Positions 7,901 to 15,224 are shown, counted from the stretch's first letter. The stretch is DNA of 64,000 bases from Pseudomonas juntendi (GCF_009932375.1 NZ_BLJG01000037.1:1-64000); one strand, 5' to 3'. Notes: generated from the sequence alone by a model not told the origin. Translations and numbers: made by a program.

Positions 7901-10135
7901 GGAGCGGAGAAACCTGTGGTGCTGTTCAGTGCCGTGAATAGGGAAAGCCGCGCCAGCCGTCGTACCGACACCAATCATCGTGAGCGGGTTTTTATCGACC
8001 GTGACGATGGGCGCCTGCTCAACGTGGCGATCAGTCGTGCGCAGAAAAGCTTCATTTTGTTTGGCCATTCGGACCTGTTTTTTTCCCAGCAGGCAATGGA
8101 CCCGAACAACGATTTGCCTTCTGCGGTGGTGGGGCGATGCCTGGCCGGTGTGCGTGAGCCAGAGCGTGAGCGGCTCACCTGCGCCCCGCGGGTGCCTGCG
8201 TGCAAGCTTGGTCCCGCCACACTGATGGTTGTCGAATCGTTGCACAAGGCGAAAATCATTCAAGAACTGGTAGCCGGTGGTACTCAGGTGTTTGGCTGTG
8301 GCGGGCATATTCGTGACCTTCCAGGCCCCGGTGCGATCAATTGGCGTGATGGGCTCAAACCGCACTGGCAATTGAGCGAGCGCGAGGGCAGCGACCTCGC
8401 TACGTCGCTACGCAACACCGGTAGCCGTTTACTGCAATGCACTGAGCTGGTGTTGGGGACGGACGATGATGCCCAAGGCGAAGCGATCGCCTGGCACATG
8501 ATCCAGGTACTCAAGGACGCGCCGTGGTTCATGCATATCCAGCGGGTGCGTCGGGTAAGGTTTCATGCATTGACCGCCCCCGAAATGGCCCGATCGTTTG
8601 CGGAGGGCCGGTGCGTGCAGGTCTTGGGCGCCACCGCCGACGAACGAGCCGCCAGCGCTTGCCAAGCCTTGAATATGGGCTTGGCATATGGAGCCATTGC
8701 CCAGCGGGTGCTGGATAACCTCATCGGCTCGGTCTACATGCGTCACGGTATTGTCGGGGGCGGACGGGTCAAGGGGCCCTTGCTCAGGGTACTGGCGGGC
8801 CACGGCGACTCCCTGGGGTTACCCGGTAAACGGCTGGGCGTCGCGATAAACCTGAAAGTGAACGATACCCTCGTGCCGGCTCGCTTGATGGTGCGGCGCG
8901 GCAGCGATGCCTGGCGCGTGTGGGGCAGTGACCGAACAGAGAGCGCTCACACCTTGATCGACCAACTGATCGACGCGGTGGTTTCACCGACACCTTGCCT
9001 GCTCGAGCATGAGGACTTGCTGCTGGCACCTGCTCAAAACTTGGGCACTAACCTGGTCTTGCAAGAGGCGTTCAGGCGATTTGGCTGGATGCCGTCGAGC
9101 ACCATGGGCACGTTGCAAAAACTGTATGAGATGCGCGAGGGGCAGGACGAGCTAGAGCCAGCACCGAACGACAAGGGTTGGGCTGCATTGGATGCTCAGG
9201 GGCGCCTGTTCCTTACCGAGTCCGGACGGCGCCAGGCAGATAAGGTGCTGAACAACCCGTGGCTGAACACGATCAGCGCCAATGCGTTGTTGATGGCCTT
9301 CGACGATGCGCTGACTCACCTGTCCCATTTGCCGGATGCCGGGGAGGCGGACTACCGCGCGTTCGTGCACACGTGGGCGGCGGAGTTTGATGATCAGTGC
9401 GGCGCGCAGCCGATTGCGGGCCCCCATGCACCAACGGTCGATGCGCAAGGCGCTGAGGTCGCGCTGTTTTCCCAGCAGCCCGCCGTCGAGCTGAATACGT
9501 GGGGCGCGCCTGCCGGTTCACCTTCACAGGCTGAGGCCGAGCAACACGATGATGATCCCGCGCCTGGCGATCAAGCACATCCGGTGTCGGACGGCGGCCG
9601 CAGCGGTGCCCACGGCGCACTGGTACCTCTGGACATCGGCCTGGCGGCCGACAGCCCCAAGATGGCCGCGCTTACCCCGAGGCAGCGGCAACTCTACGAC
9701 CTGATGTCCAAACTGATGTTGGCCTCTTCCCTGCGCGATGGGCAGTTTCAGACGGTACGCCGGATTTACCCCCTGACGTGGCCGGGTAAACCGGCTGTCC
9801 GGCAGGTTGAAATTGGTGTAGAGGTGATAACAGGCAAGCCGGGCAGCTACTCCGGTTGGTTTGCGCTGGACCCCGATGGCCTGCATCCGCACACGCGCAA
9901 TTGGGCGTCGGCAGAGATAGAGGCAGTGCTCGATGCGCACAGCCCTCGCTTGCAAGTGTTGGTGCAAGACCACGGCATACGCACCCGCTCGCTGCTTGAG
10001 CCAACCGTCGATCATTTATTGGCGTGGATGCAAGCGCGTGGATACGGACGGCCATCGACATTCGGCAAGCACATCGATGATCTGGTACGGGGCAATGCGT
10101 CGAACGCGCGCGCGGAGGGCATTGCCGATGAATAG
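4979..10135 (+). CDS. SF1 (Upf1-like) helicase fused to TOPRIM / type IA topoisomerase segments, without the catalytic tyrosine
   Basis: 1718 residues, first gene of a coupled operon. Residues about 1-370 are unrecognised. The helicase has Walker A GPPGTGKT (382-389), Walker B DEAGQ (704-708), and late motifs GTVHTLQGAEK and NVAISRAQ (about 1014-1021), as in the Upf1/Dna2 branch. Then a topoisomerase IA TOPRIM: VES with E1086, GHIRDLP, and TDDDAQGEAIAWH with D1162, D1164 and E1168; the usual R-E after the second Asp is A-Q. Next come GRVKGPLL (about 1262), FRRFGWMPSSTMGTLQKLYE (about 1365-1382), a possible TESGRR (about 1412), an acidic linker (1480-1560), LYDLMSKLMLAS (about 1570) and GYGRPSTF (1688-1695). 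The ITYMRTD segment that normally follows LYE is absent, and the next gene supplies it. ATG 4994 is an alternative start; no strong ribosome binding site. Confidence 0.85.
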   Translation: MFRRLMDLSKRLRKGFAAVPVSKEQVLRPLEVDPQAGLVASLPANVLDYWHRALIADDLGGLQATDVRIPLKNYARLAWPDFNLGFGTRPALALGILTERAAEARRKQQAQALEASEDDAEGEQEADELDDDPRIPMALVFHQTTSSNDEVQVTWPDPDKKPAPGAKKKRLKPDRLNIAFWFPFDLNDKNQICLPRDPNDCRPRVVRQWLEPQPLMAANDLPPAIGHFDCYRDELKLFLATLSQSANLSGYVEACFALFARVQADGVETGMAPITGQWVAVPRQPGYATRALANVYEAIPNAPSIGALEQLIGAGRHRSAVQAGGRAAPQVTIRHVAMVDKATHLDNPDVNRGADPLNESQRRALHALGRLGEQVGVVAVSGPPGTGKTAMLRAMIANQWVLAAYDDREYCPVTFVCGATNQSVENVMGTFNGAVGRKHALARRWLDPTGKPLLGFTASAPSKAKGKTHRSKFTTLEIRQKQLHTLGVGSSSLKQSNEDGVAAALALARHFEDAFRELPELFNSLFSVEQKHQVSDATRCIRLVQKSASTTPTAPTLCEHLNTLTQVLRSGLASAIERQADIDASIEPGELAARFPSEAWASSWAIDILADLRVAATSEARQAQQQKLLDVVWRPIIFQLAARYWEARWLSSVIATPEPGSRKNALRRAAMLFPCIVATLHSAPRLLGEGRRPLFAFLDLLIIDEAGQAAPELGVPVLSLAKKAVVVGDLKQLSPVSSITPEVDARQVQDRWADPSSLGALLVRGADSATGSIMKLAATGASFAEAMPDGRLRDGLLLREHYRCAESIINVCIDLLYHDHDRDAEGVLLSKELEPKVPNPQAGLFADAELPLLEGAAEMQLRKRMKATFPLPPLGFYQTGGPNDEPCKGDSWSNPGEAKAIVDWLKEHGPRLAKWAARVEGHPEQPIGLEKLVAVVTPFRGQVEAIKRRVREELDPGDADLSERLTIGTVHTLQGAEKPVVLFSAVNRESRASRRTDTNHRERVFIDRDDGRLLNVAISRAQKSFILFGHSDLFFSQQAMDPNNDLPSAVVGRCLAGVREPERERLTCAPRVPACKLGPATLMVVESLHKAKIIQELVAGGTQVFGCGGHIRDLPGPGAINWRDGLKPHWQLSEREGSDLATSLRNTGSRLLQCTELVLGTDDDAQGEAIAWHMIQVLKDAPWFMHIQRVRRVRFHALTAPEMARSFAEGRCVQVLGATADERAASACQALNMGLAYGAIAQRVLDNLIGSVYMRHGIVGGGRVKGPLLRVLAGHGDSLGLPGKRLGVAINLKVNDTLVPARLMVRRGSDAWRVWGSDRTESAHTLIDQLIDAVVSPTPCLLEHEDLLLAPAQNLGTNLVLQEAFRRFGWMPSSTMGTLQKLYEMREGQDELEPAPNDKGWAALDAQGRLFLTESGRRQADKVLNNPWLNTISANALLMAFDDALTHLSHLPDAGEADYRAFVHTWAAEFDDQCGAQPIAGPHAPTVDAQGAEVALFSQQPAVELNTWGAPAGSPSQAEAEQHDDDPAPGDQAHPVSDGGRSGAHGALVPLDIGLAADSPKMAALTPRQRQLYDLMSKLMLASSLRDGQFQTVRRIYPLTWPGKPAVRQVEIGVEVITGKPGSYSGWFALDPDGLHPHTRNWASAEIEAVLDAHSPRLQVLVQDHGIRTRSLLEPTVDHLLAWMQARGYGRPSTFGKHIDDLVRGNASNARAEGIADE

Positions 10136-11150
10136 CAGTTTTGCCGCCATGACCCTGATGCGAAACGCCTATGAGGCCGCATTGCGCGACCCCTCGGACG
10201 CGGTTGCCCAGGCTGCGTTCGTCGCTGCGCACCAAGCGCAACAGCACACGTTCGTTGACTCATTCGACGTCGCGGGCATTACCTACCCGCGCACTGACGG
10301 GCACACACTGAGTGAGCGTGAAGCGCGCGAGGTGATTTCCAGAATCCTGTCCAACCCGGCGTACAGCGTATCGGACCTGCGGCCCAGCGTCATTGAAGCG
10401 GCCTACCCGCTACAGGCAGACGTGCTGCGTGCGGAAATCGAGGCCACGGTAGCGTTGGCCAATAAAATCAATGGGCTCGACTGGCGCACCGACGCGCTCG
10501 ATGCCAGCACCAAGCAAGCGATGCGTGAACTGCTGCGCATGCCCACCTTGGCGGGCGGCTACAAAATCATTTCCCAGGTCAAGTCCGCGGCCAACGCTAA
10601 GGTGTTGAGTATTTACCGAGGCTACGATGCCGATCACTTGATCCCCGACAAGGCGCTGCGAGGGTCACTGCACAGGGGGCAGTCTTTCAGCCTTGACCAG
10701 AGCTACGCGACGTTCATGCAGGATTCGCAGAACCGAGGATCGCAACATAAATTTGTCACAGACGCCCAGAAACACACACGTAAACTGCTGCGTGGCGATC
10801 AGACACTGCCCGCGAAAAATCCAACGACCGGCGAGTACCTGGAGCATGTGCTTGAGTGGATGACCCACGTCTATACCACTGCGGATCTGGGTGTGGATGT
10901 GGCCGTCAGGAACAGTGGCCTTGCCAACTCGGATGAATTCAAACGTTTCAACGTTAAAGGCTTTGCCTTGGCGCAGGCGGGGTTCATGACGTGGAATGAA
11001 CGGAAAAGCGTCGGCCGCGCTGTCGCCATGGTGCTCCTGATTGAGGCGCGTGAGTTCTATACGGCGGCCGGCTGGCCCATGGACAGGGAGTTGCCTTTGT
11101 TCTACGACCTACCTTCTACGGTGACCCAAAAACCGGTACCTGTGACATGA
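10128..11150 (+). CDS. Protein with type IA topoisomerase active-site motif (YxRTD), probable partner of the upstream helicase-TOPRIM protein
   Basis: 340 residues. The start overlaps the upstream stop (ATGAATAG), so an upstream ATG at 9933 in the same frame is unlikely to be used. Residues 51-58 read ITYPRTDG followed by HTLSEREAREV, matching the active-site segment of bacterial TopA (ITYMRTDSTNLS), where the tyrosine forms the covalent DNA link and the arginine assists. Here these are Y53 and R55. The remaining 270 residues are not recognised and include no TOPRIM, helicase or zinc-finger motif. The large upstream protein has the rest of a topoisomerase IA but not this segment, so the natural reading is a two-subunit enzyme. 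That reading is inference. Confidence 0.75.
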   Translation: MNSSFAAMTLMRNAYEAALRDPSDAVAQAAFVAAHQAQQHTFVDSFDVAGITYPRTDGHTLSEREAREVISRILSNPAYSVSDLRPSVIEAAYPLQADVLRAEIEATVALANKINGLDWRTDALDASTKQAMRELLRMPTLAGGYKIISQVKSAANAKVLSIYRGYDADHLIPDKALRGSLHRGQSFSLDQSYATFMQDSQNRGSQHKFVTDAQKHTRKLLRGDQTLPAKNPTTGEYLEHVLEWMTHVYTTADLGVDVAVRNSGLANSDEFKRFNVKGFALAQAGFMTWNERKSVGRAVAMVLLIEAREFYTAAGWPMDRELPLFYDLPSTVTQKPVPVT

Positions 11151-12169
11151 GCGACAACATAAACGAATCAACACTCGCCCATGGCGTCCAGCGCTACCAG
11201 CTCGCCGATCTGACAATGGCCGCCGGGGTTCCCTGGTTTGCCGTGCACGTGTCGGACGAAAGCGGTCATACATCGTCCTGGATTATCAGGGGTGAATTGG
11301 ACGGCGAACATTTGCGCCTGCAGCCACAGGTTTGGGTGCCTGATGCCATTCAGGCCATCGTCAGTGATAGCGACGGCCAAGTCTGGGCGATTACCAGCGA
11401 AGATGAGCTGGTCACCAACACCGACCTTGGGCAAGTGCCTGGATGGCGGCAGGTTGCGCCCCATCCACAGCTCAACGCGCGCGATGGGTGGTACTCCCGC
11501 ACGCTCGGTTATCTGGCCCCGGATGGCCAGAAGATCGAGCTTGTTGAATGCCTGTGTTGGGCGAGCGATGGCTTATTGATCGGTACGTTCAGCCGCCGGT
11601 TGTATCGTTGGACGTCGGGCGATGGTGCTCGTCTTGAATACGACGATCACGTTGTCGGAACGCTGGGTGGTGTCAACAACATTGTCCAGACCCAAGACGC
11701 GATATACGCGCTGGGGTATGCGGGCCTGATCCTGCGTCGGTCGGTGGACGGGACCTGGCTGCGAATGGATGGACCCTGGCCGACGGAGGCCGGCGCGTTC
11801 ATCAATATGATTGCCGGTCTAGAAGGTCCGCGAGGGGAATTGTGGGCCATTGCGGCGGGCGGTTCGGTGGTCAGCGTTGCGGGTGACGTGACCCGCACTA
11901 TCGCGCAAGTACCCGGTGAGCCTTTGGGCATCACCCGGTTCCAGTGCCAGTGGTTCGTGTCGACCCTCGACGGTTGCTACGAATTACTGGGCGATGGCGA
12001 CACGGTCCTGATCAAGCGCGATATTTTGATGGGTAAATCGATTGATGCTGGAAACTGCCTGATTGCCGTTGATGCAGAACCACAACACGCCGATCACGCG
12101 CAGGTGCACCTGTGGTTGCGCACCAGAAACCGCGATGCTTGGCTGCGCCCAGTCATTTGCCGTGCCTGA
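11147..12169 (+). CDS. Predicted beta-propeller protein, third gene of the helicase-topoisomerase operon
   Basis: 340 residues with no signal peptide, overlapping the previous gene by ATGA. Short beta-rich units recur with W-A-I/W-x-S patterns: SDGQVWAITSEDELV, CLCWASDGLLIGTFSRRLYRW, TQDAIYALGYAGLILRR, PRGELWAIAAGGSVVSV and CQWFVSTLDGCYEL. Such blades at about 45-60-residue spacing suggest a WD40/BNR-like propeller, probably a binding platform and not an enzyme. The product appears cytoplasmic and is presumably made with the two topoisomerase-like proteins. I recognise no specific family. Confidence 0.65.
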   Translation: MSDNINESTLAHGVQRYQLADLTMAAGVPWFAVHVSDESGHTSSWIIRGELDGEHLRLQPQVWVPDAIQAIVSDSDGQVWAITSEDELVTNTDLGQVPGWRQVAPHPQLNARDGWYSRTLGYLAPDGQKIELVECLCWASDGLLIGTFSRRLYRWTSGDGARLEYDDHVVGTLGGVNNIVQTQDAIYALGYAGLILRRSVDGTWLRMDGPWPTEAGAFINMIAGLEGPRGELWAIAAGGSVVSVAGDVTRTIAQVPGEPLGITRFQCQWFVSTLDGCYELLGDGDTVLIKRDILMGKSIDAGNCLIAVDAEPQHADHAQVHLWLRTRNRDAWLRPVICRA

Positions 12170-12254
12170 TTGAGGCGTTAACGCGCAAGCGCGCGGGATA
12201 CAGGCTTGCTTTCGAGGCGCAAGCCCGTGGTTTCACCTAGTCGGCCAGGCAGGC

Positions 12255-12461
12255 TCAATTGGTTTGTGGGCCGCGCCCCCGATGCGCGGTGATGCGGTTG
12301 TAAATGTTGGGTGCAGTGACCGCCATTTCTTTGCTGATCTCTGGGACTGAGTAGCCTTTGTCATAGAGATGTTGCAAGAAAGCGTCCTGATCACGCCGGG
12401 CAAGCTGGCCGTAAAAGCCGCGATTTATTTCTTTCTGGATGCCTGAGAAAAAACCAAACAT
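12255..12461 (-). CDS. Small helix-turn-helix protein
   Basis: 68 residues. The C-terminal half (FLQHLYDKGYSVPEISKEMA followed by VTAPNIYNRITAHRG) has the shape of a resolvase/sigma-like helix-turn-helix, with GYSVPEISKEM as turn and first helix. It is convergent with the propeller gene and divergent from the unknown gene at 12654, so it could regulate either. No strong ribosome binding site is visible. It might also be a remnant of a larger DNA-binding protein. Confidence 0.5.
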   Translation of the reverse strand: MFGFFSGIQKEINRGFYGQLARRDQDAFLQHLYDKGYSVPEISKEMAVTAPNIYNRITAHRGRGPQTN

Positions 12462-12653
12462 AGGGACCTCTGTATTCGACTCGCGTCATGTTGATGGTGT
12501 GAGGAAGAAGGCGTGGCTTGGTCCGCTCCTTCTGTATGCAAACCCCTTGTAAGCCCCGAATTTGGAGCCTGAGTGAGCTAGCTGGTTGCAGGTTAGTCAC
12601 TCTGTTACTTATCGGCCATCCCAACCTGGGTAGCACCCAGCATGGTGTGATTT

Positions 12654-13742
12654 ATGCGAACAGACGAATACACGGATGACGAAGTCGAGACAAAGGACAG
12701 GTGGGACAAACTGTTCTGGATTGAGCTCGCAAAACGCAAAGAGCGCTTGGTAACCGGGGATGCACACCGGATGCTCGTTCAATTGCATGATCAAATAGCC
12801 CAGGCCATCGATACCCCCGGCAAAATGATGGATGAGCCCGTCGAAGGCGTAAGGGGGGCTGCGATCCTTTTGGACGCGTTTCAGTGGCAGTACGACCCGG
12901 CTGATAAGGCTGATGACGAACACCAGGCTCAGTTGTTGCGCGACACGATGAATCGCTTCGAAAGCCAGATTGATGAAGTGTGGTCAAGGTTGCAGTTCAC
13001 TCAGGGCTTCCGGCTTGCCGACCTAGCCGTGGAGAACGACCTTGAAGACATGTGGCAGTGGTGGGTGTTCGTCAATTCTTCTGCCGGGCGCGCAGAGCTG
13101 GGGATCACCAGCGGAAAGTTCTCGCACCATGGCATACAGGCCCGAATGGACGAGGACCATGAGCCGCCACGGATGATTGAGGTCCATACGTTCTATAATC
13201 GCCCCGGGCAGTCTCCAATCCCCATTTCCAATCGCAGTGTCAGGAGCTTCACCACTGACGTGGATGAAGTGACCATCAACGGTAAACGGGTCACCGATAG
13301 TGTAATTGTGGTGTTTGACTCCGAAACTCCAGCGCCATCCAGAAGGGAAATCGTGAACGCCGCCTATTCCGGCAGAGGAATGATTCGTGCGCGGCGTTTA
13401 GCCCAGGCCATGGAAAAAGGCGATTACGCCAGATTGCAACGCTTGCTGGACGAACCGTCGCCGGCCACGGATTTTGTCGACTTATTCGAGCCTGTACAGG
13501 CGCATAAATTGTTCAAGACACTCACCAGCGTTGCGCCGTTGATTCGAGGGCTATTCGCCTGGGATCTTCACTATGACCAGGGGCTCAGCAAAGCCCAAGC
13601 CTGTCGAGTTACGGCGGAAAAACTACCTGGAATGGGCACTACTCCACGCAGCGTCAACAATGCGCTTATCTCGGTGGGAGAAAAGATCAACGGCTACCAA
13701 CCCGAGCAATTGCCTTGGATTTTTCAACGCTTTGGAGATTGA
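12654..13742 (+). CDS. Unknown cytoplasmic protein of the accessory element
   Basis: 362 residues, no signal peptide or membrane segment, highly charged N-terminus (MRTDEYTDDEVETKDRWDKL). An in-frame stop six bases before the ATG fixes the start. Visible features are an all-alpha N-terminal half with tryptophan-rich DLEDMWQWWVFV, a beta-rich middle (VDEVTINGKRVTDSVIVVFD), and a helical C-terminus. No motif points to a family or activity. It is alone on its strand between the HTH gene and the truncated gene, inside the att-like boundaries. Confidence 0.7.
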   Translation: MRTDEYTDDEVETKDRWDKLFWIELAKRKERLVTGDAHRMLVQLHDQIAQAIDTPGKMMDEPVEGVRGAAILLDAFQWQYDPADKADDEHQAQLLRDTMNRFESQIDEVWSRLQFTQGFRLADLAVENDLEDMWQWWVFVNSSAGRAELGITSGKFSHHGIQARMDEDHEPPRMIEVHTFYNRPGQSPIPISNRSVRSFTTDVDEVTINGKRVTDSVIVVFDSETPAPSRREIVNAAYSGRGMIRARRLAQAMEKGDYARLQRLLDEPSPATDFVDLFEPVQAHKLFKTLTSVAPLIRGLFAWDLHYDQGLSKAQACRVTAEKLPGMGTTPRSVNNALISVGEKINGYQPEQLPWIFQRFGD

Positions 13743-13774
13743 GGGTTCCGTCGCCGGAACCCGGTCACTTTGAG

Positions 13775-14044
13775 CTAGCCAGCGCCGTACTGCGCGATAC
13801 GCCGTTGTGCCAGCGCCTCGGCCTGCATCGCCGCGGTTTCATAACGTATGCCAAAGGTTTGTTCGCCCATCTTGCCCATAGCATCGAAATGCGCACGATG
13901 CGCCTCATCGGCAAGCACGCTGATCAAGCTGATACACAAATGGCCAAAGGCCTCCTTGTGCGTCTTCAGCCACAGGCTGCGCAGCTTGCGGTCGGCGTGG
14001 GCTTCGTCGTCCCCAGGTTCCAGGTCAGACTGAGGGCATCCTTT
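13775..14044 (-). pseudogene. 5'-truncated gene remnant, C-terminal part only
   Basis: The minus strand is open for about 90 codons and ends in TAG. It reads as a plausible soluble helical protein: SDLEPGDDEAHADRKLRSLW, then LKTHKEAFGHLCISLISVLA, ending AQRRIAQYGAG. No ATG, GTG or TTG with a ribosome binding site starts it, and an in-frame TGA lies just upstream near 14047, where the sequence turns non-coding. The amino-acid pattern (regular Ala/Glu/Leu/Arg helices) is unlike a chance frame. I do not recognise the family. It appears to be the tail of a gene lost at the right end of the element. Confidence 0.55.
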
Positions 14045-14060
14045 TCAAACCATCCAAAGC

Positions 14061-14079
14061 ATGCCCTCAAATATGCCCC
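14061..14079. repeat. 12-base-spaced ATGCCC pair near right element end
   Basis: ATGCCCTCAAAT is followed directly by ATGCCCCAAATG, giving two tandem 12-base units. A similar TGTACCC pair with the same spacing lies near the left end (3854-3873). The placement about 80 bases inside the right att-like repeat suits arm-type recombinase sites, but the role is inferred. Confidence 0.4.
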
Positions 14080-14160
14080 AAATGTAGCAATTAGCTTGAA
14101 GTAAATAGCTATTCGAGGCTAGAAAAACGCAGAAATGATCAGCTAACAAGCATCCGCCAA

Positions 14161-14197
14161 GCCCCTAAAGACTATCCGGATCCCCAAAAAACATCTG
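14161..14197. repeat. Right att-like direct repeat (3' end of intact lysR)
   Basis: Contains the stop codon and last ten codons of the intact LysR gene. It is 34/37 identical to the copy at 3774-3810, with only synonymous differences in the coding part. The intact gene therefore ends at the junction with the putative element, as expected when an incoming element supplies a functional 3' end. Confidence 0.75.
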
Positions 14198-15079
14198 TAT
14201 CCGTGACCGCAGCCAGCGCTCCGCCGGGTCGTTATCCTGCGCGCCACGCCAGGCCATGTGCAGCTCGAAACTACGTACCGGTATCGGCAAGTCCTCCGCC
14301 CGCAACCCGCCGGCAGCCGTCAGCGCATCGGCGGTGTAGTCCGGTACCGTCGCTACGATATCGGTCCCCGCCAGCAAGCTCCCCAACCCGTTGAATTGCG
14401 GTACCGCCAGCACGACGTGGCGCTTGCGACCCAGCTCGTCCAGCGCCTCGTCGATAAAGCCCGACAAGTCCCCGGCAAATGACACCAATGCGTGTGGTCG
14501 CGCGCAGAAGTCGTCCAGGGTGATGCTGCCAGGCACGCTGTCGGCGCGCAGCAGTTTCGGCGCGCTGCGGCGCAGCACCTTGCGCTTGGCGTTGGCGGGC
14601 AGTTCGCTGGTGTAGCTGACGCCCACCGAGATTTCCCCTGAGGCCAGCAGGGTCGGCATCAGCAGGTAGTTCACCCGGCGCACCACCAGCACGATGCCAG
14701 GGGCCTCGGCGCGAATGCGCTTGAGCAGTTGCGGCAGCAGGGCGAATTCGGCGTCGTCCGACAGGCCGATGCGGAATACGGCATTGCTGGTGGCAGGGTC
14801 GAACTCGGCTGCGCGGCTGACCGCGGTGGAAATCGAATCCAGCGCGGGCGACAACAGCGCGAAGATCTCGTGAGCCCGTGCCGAGGGCTCCATGCTGCGG
14901 CCAGTGCGTACGAACAACGGGTCGTCGAACAGGTTGCGCAGGCGCGACAAGGCCGCGCTGATGGCCGGCTGGCCGAGGAACAGTTTTTCCGCTGCACGGG
15001 TCACGCTGCGCTCGTGCATCAGCGTTTCGAACACAATCAGCAAGTTGAGGTCTACACGACGCAGGTCGTTTCGATTCAT
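14165..15079 (-). CDS. LysR-family transcriptional regulator (element target gene)
   Basis: 304 residues. N-terminal winged HTH (LNLLIVFETLMHERSVTRAA and AISAALSRLRNLFDDPLF, residues about 12-57), then a periplasmic-binding-protein-like effector domain. The pattern with DPLFVRTGRSMEPSARA is that of the NodD/PcaQ-like LysR branch. It is divergent from a medium-chain oxidoreductase gene 206 bases away, which it probably controls. A short palindrome lies in between. Its last ten codons are duplicated about 10.4 kb to the left. Confidence 0.9.
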   Translation of the reverse strand: MNRNDLRRVDLNLLIVFETLMHERSVTRAAEKLFLGQPAISAALSRLRNLFDDPLFVRTGRSMEPSARAHEIFALLSPALDSISTAVSRAAEFDPATSNAVFRIGLSDDAEFALLPQLLKRIRAEAPGIVLVVRRVNYLLMPTLLASGEISVGVSYTSELPANAKRKVLRRSAPKLLRADSVPGSITLDDFCARPHALVSFAGDLSGFIDEALDELGRKRHVVLAVPQFNGLGSLLAGTDIVATVPDYTADALTAAGGLRAEDLPIPVRSFELHMAWRGAQDNDPAERWLRSRIQMFFGDPDSL

Positions 15080-15210
15080 CGGTGCGCTTCGCCTGAAGGG
15101 GGGCAGGGGTGAATCTTAAGGCCAAAGGCTGTTACCCTGCACGGCTTTACGGGAGCCAATTGCACGGAAAGCCAGGTGCCCAATCGATGACAGGCATGTC
15201 GACTATTAAT

Positions 15211-15224
15211 GACCACTGGTGGTC
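15211..15224. promoter_or_regulatory. Palindrome in lysR/oxidoreductase divergent gap
   Basis: GACCAC-TG-GTGGTC, perfect six-base arms, lies between the two divergent genes and 62 bases before the oxidoreductase start. LysR proteins bind short dyads in such positions. It does not show a textbook T-N11-A core, so the assignment is tentative. Confidence 0.4.

Noticed and set aside
4979-10135. Calling the large protein a reverse gyrase
   Set aside because: Helicase motifs are SF1/Upf1-like (DEAGQ, NVAISRAQ), not SF2, and the topoisomerase tyrosine is absent from this protein.
13715-14104. A plus-strand frame of 129 codons after the unknown gene
   Set aside because: The minus-strand remnant in the same place reads more like protein; the plus frame overlaps the previous gene and ends in AT-rich non-coding sequence.
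3774-14197. The element as a prophage or transposon
   Set aside because: No capsid, tail, lysis, transposase or terminal inverted repeats are seen; the direct gene-end repeats fit integrase-type insertion.
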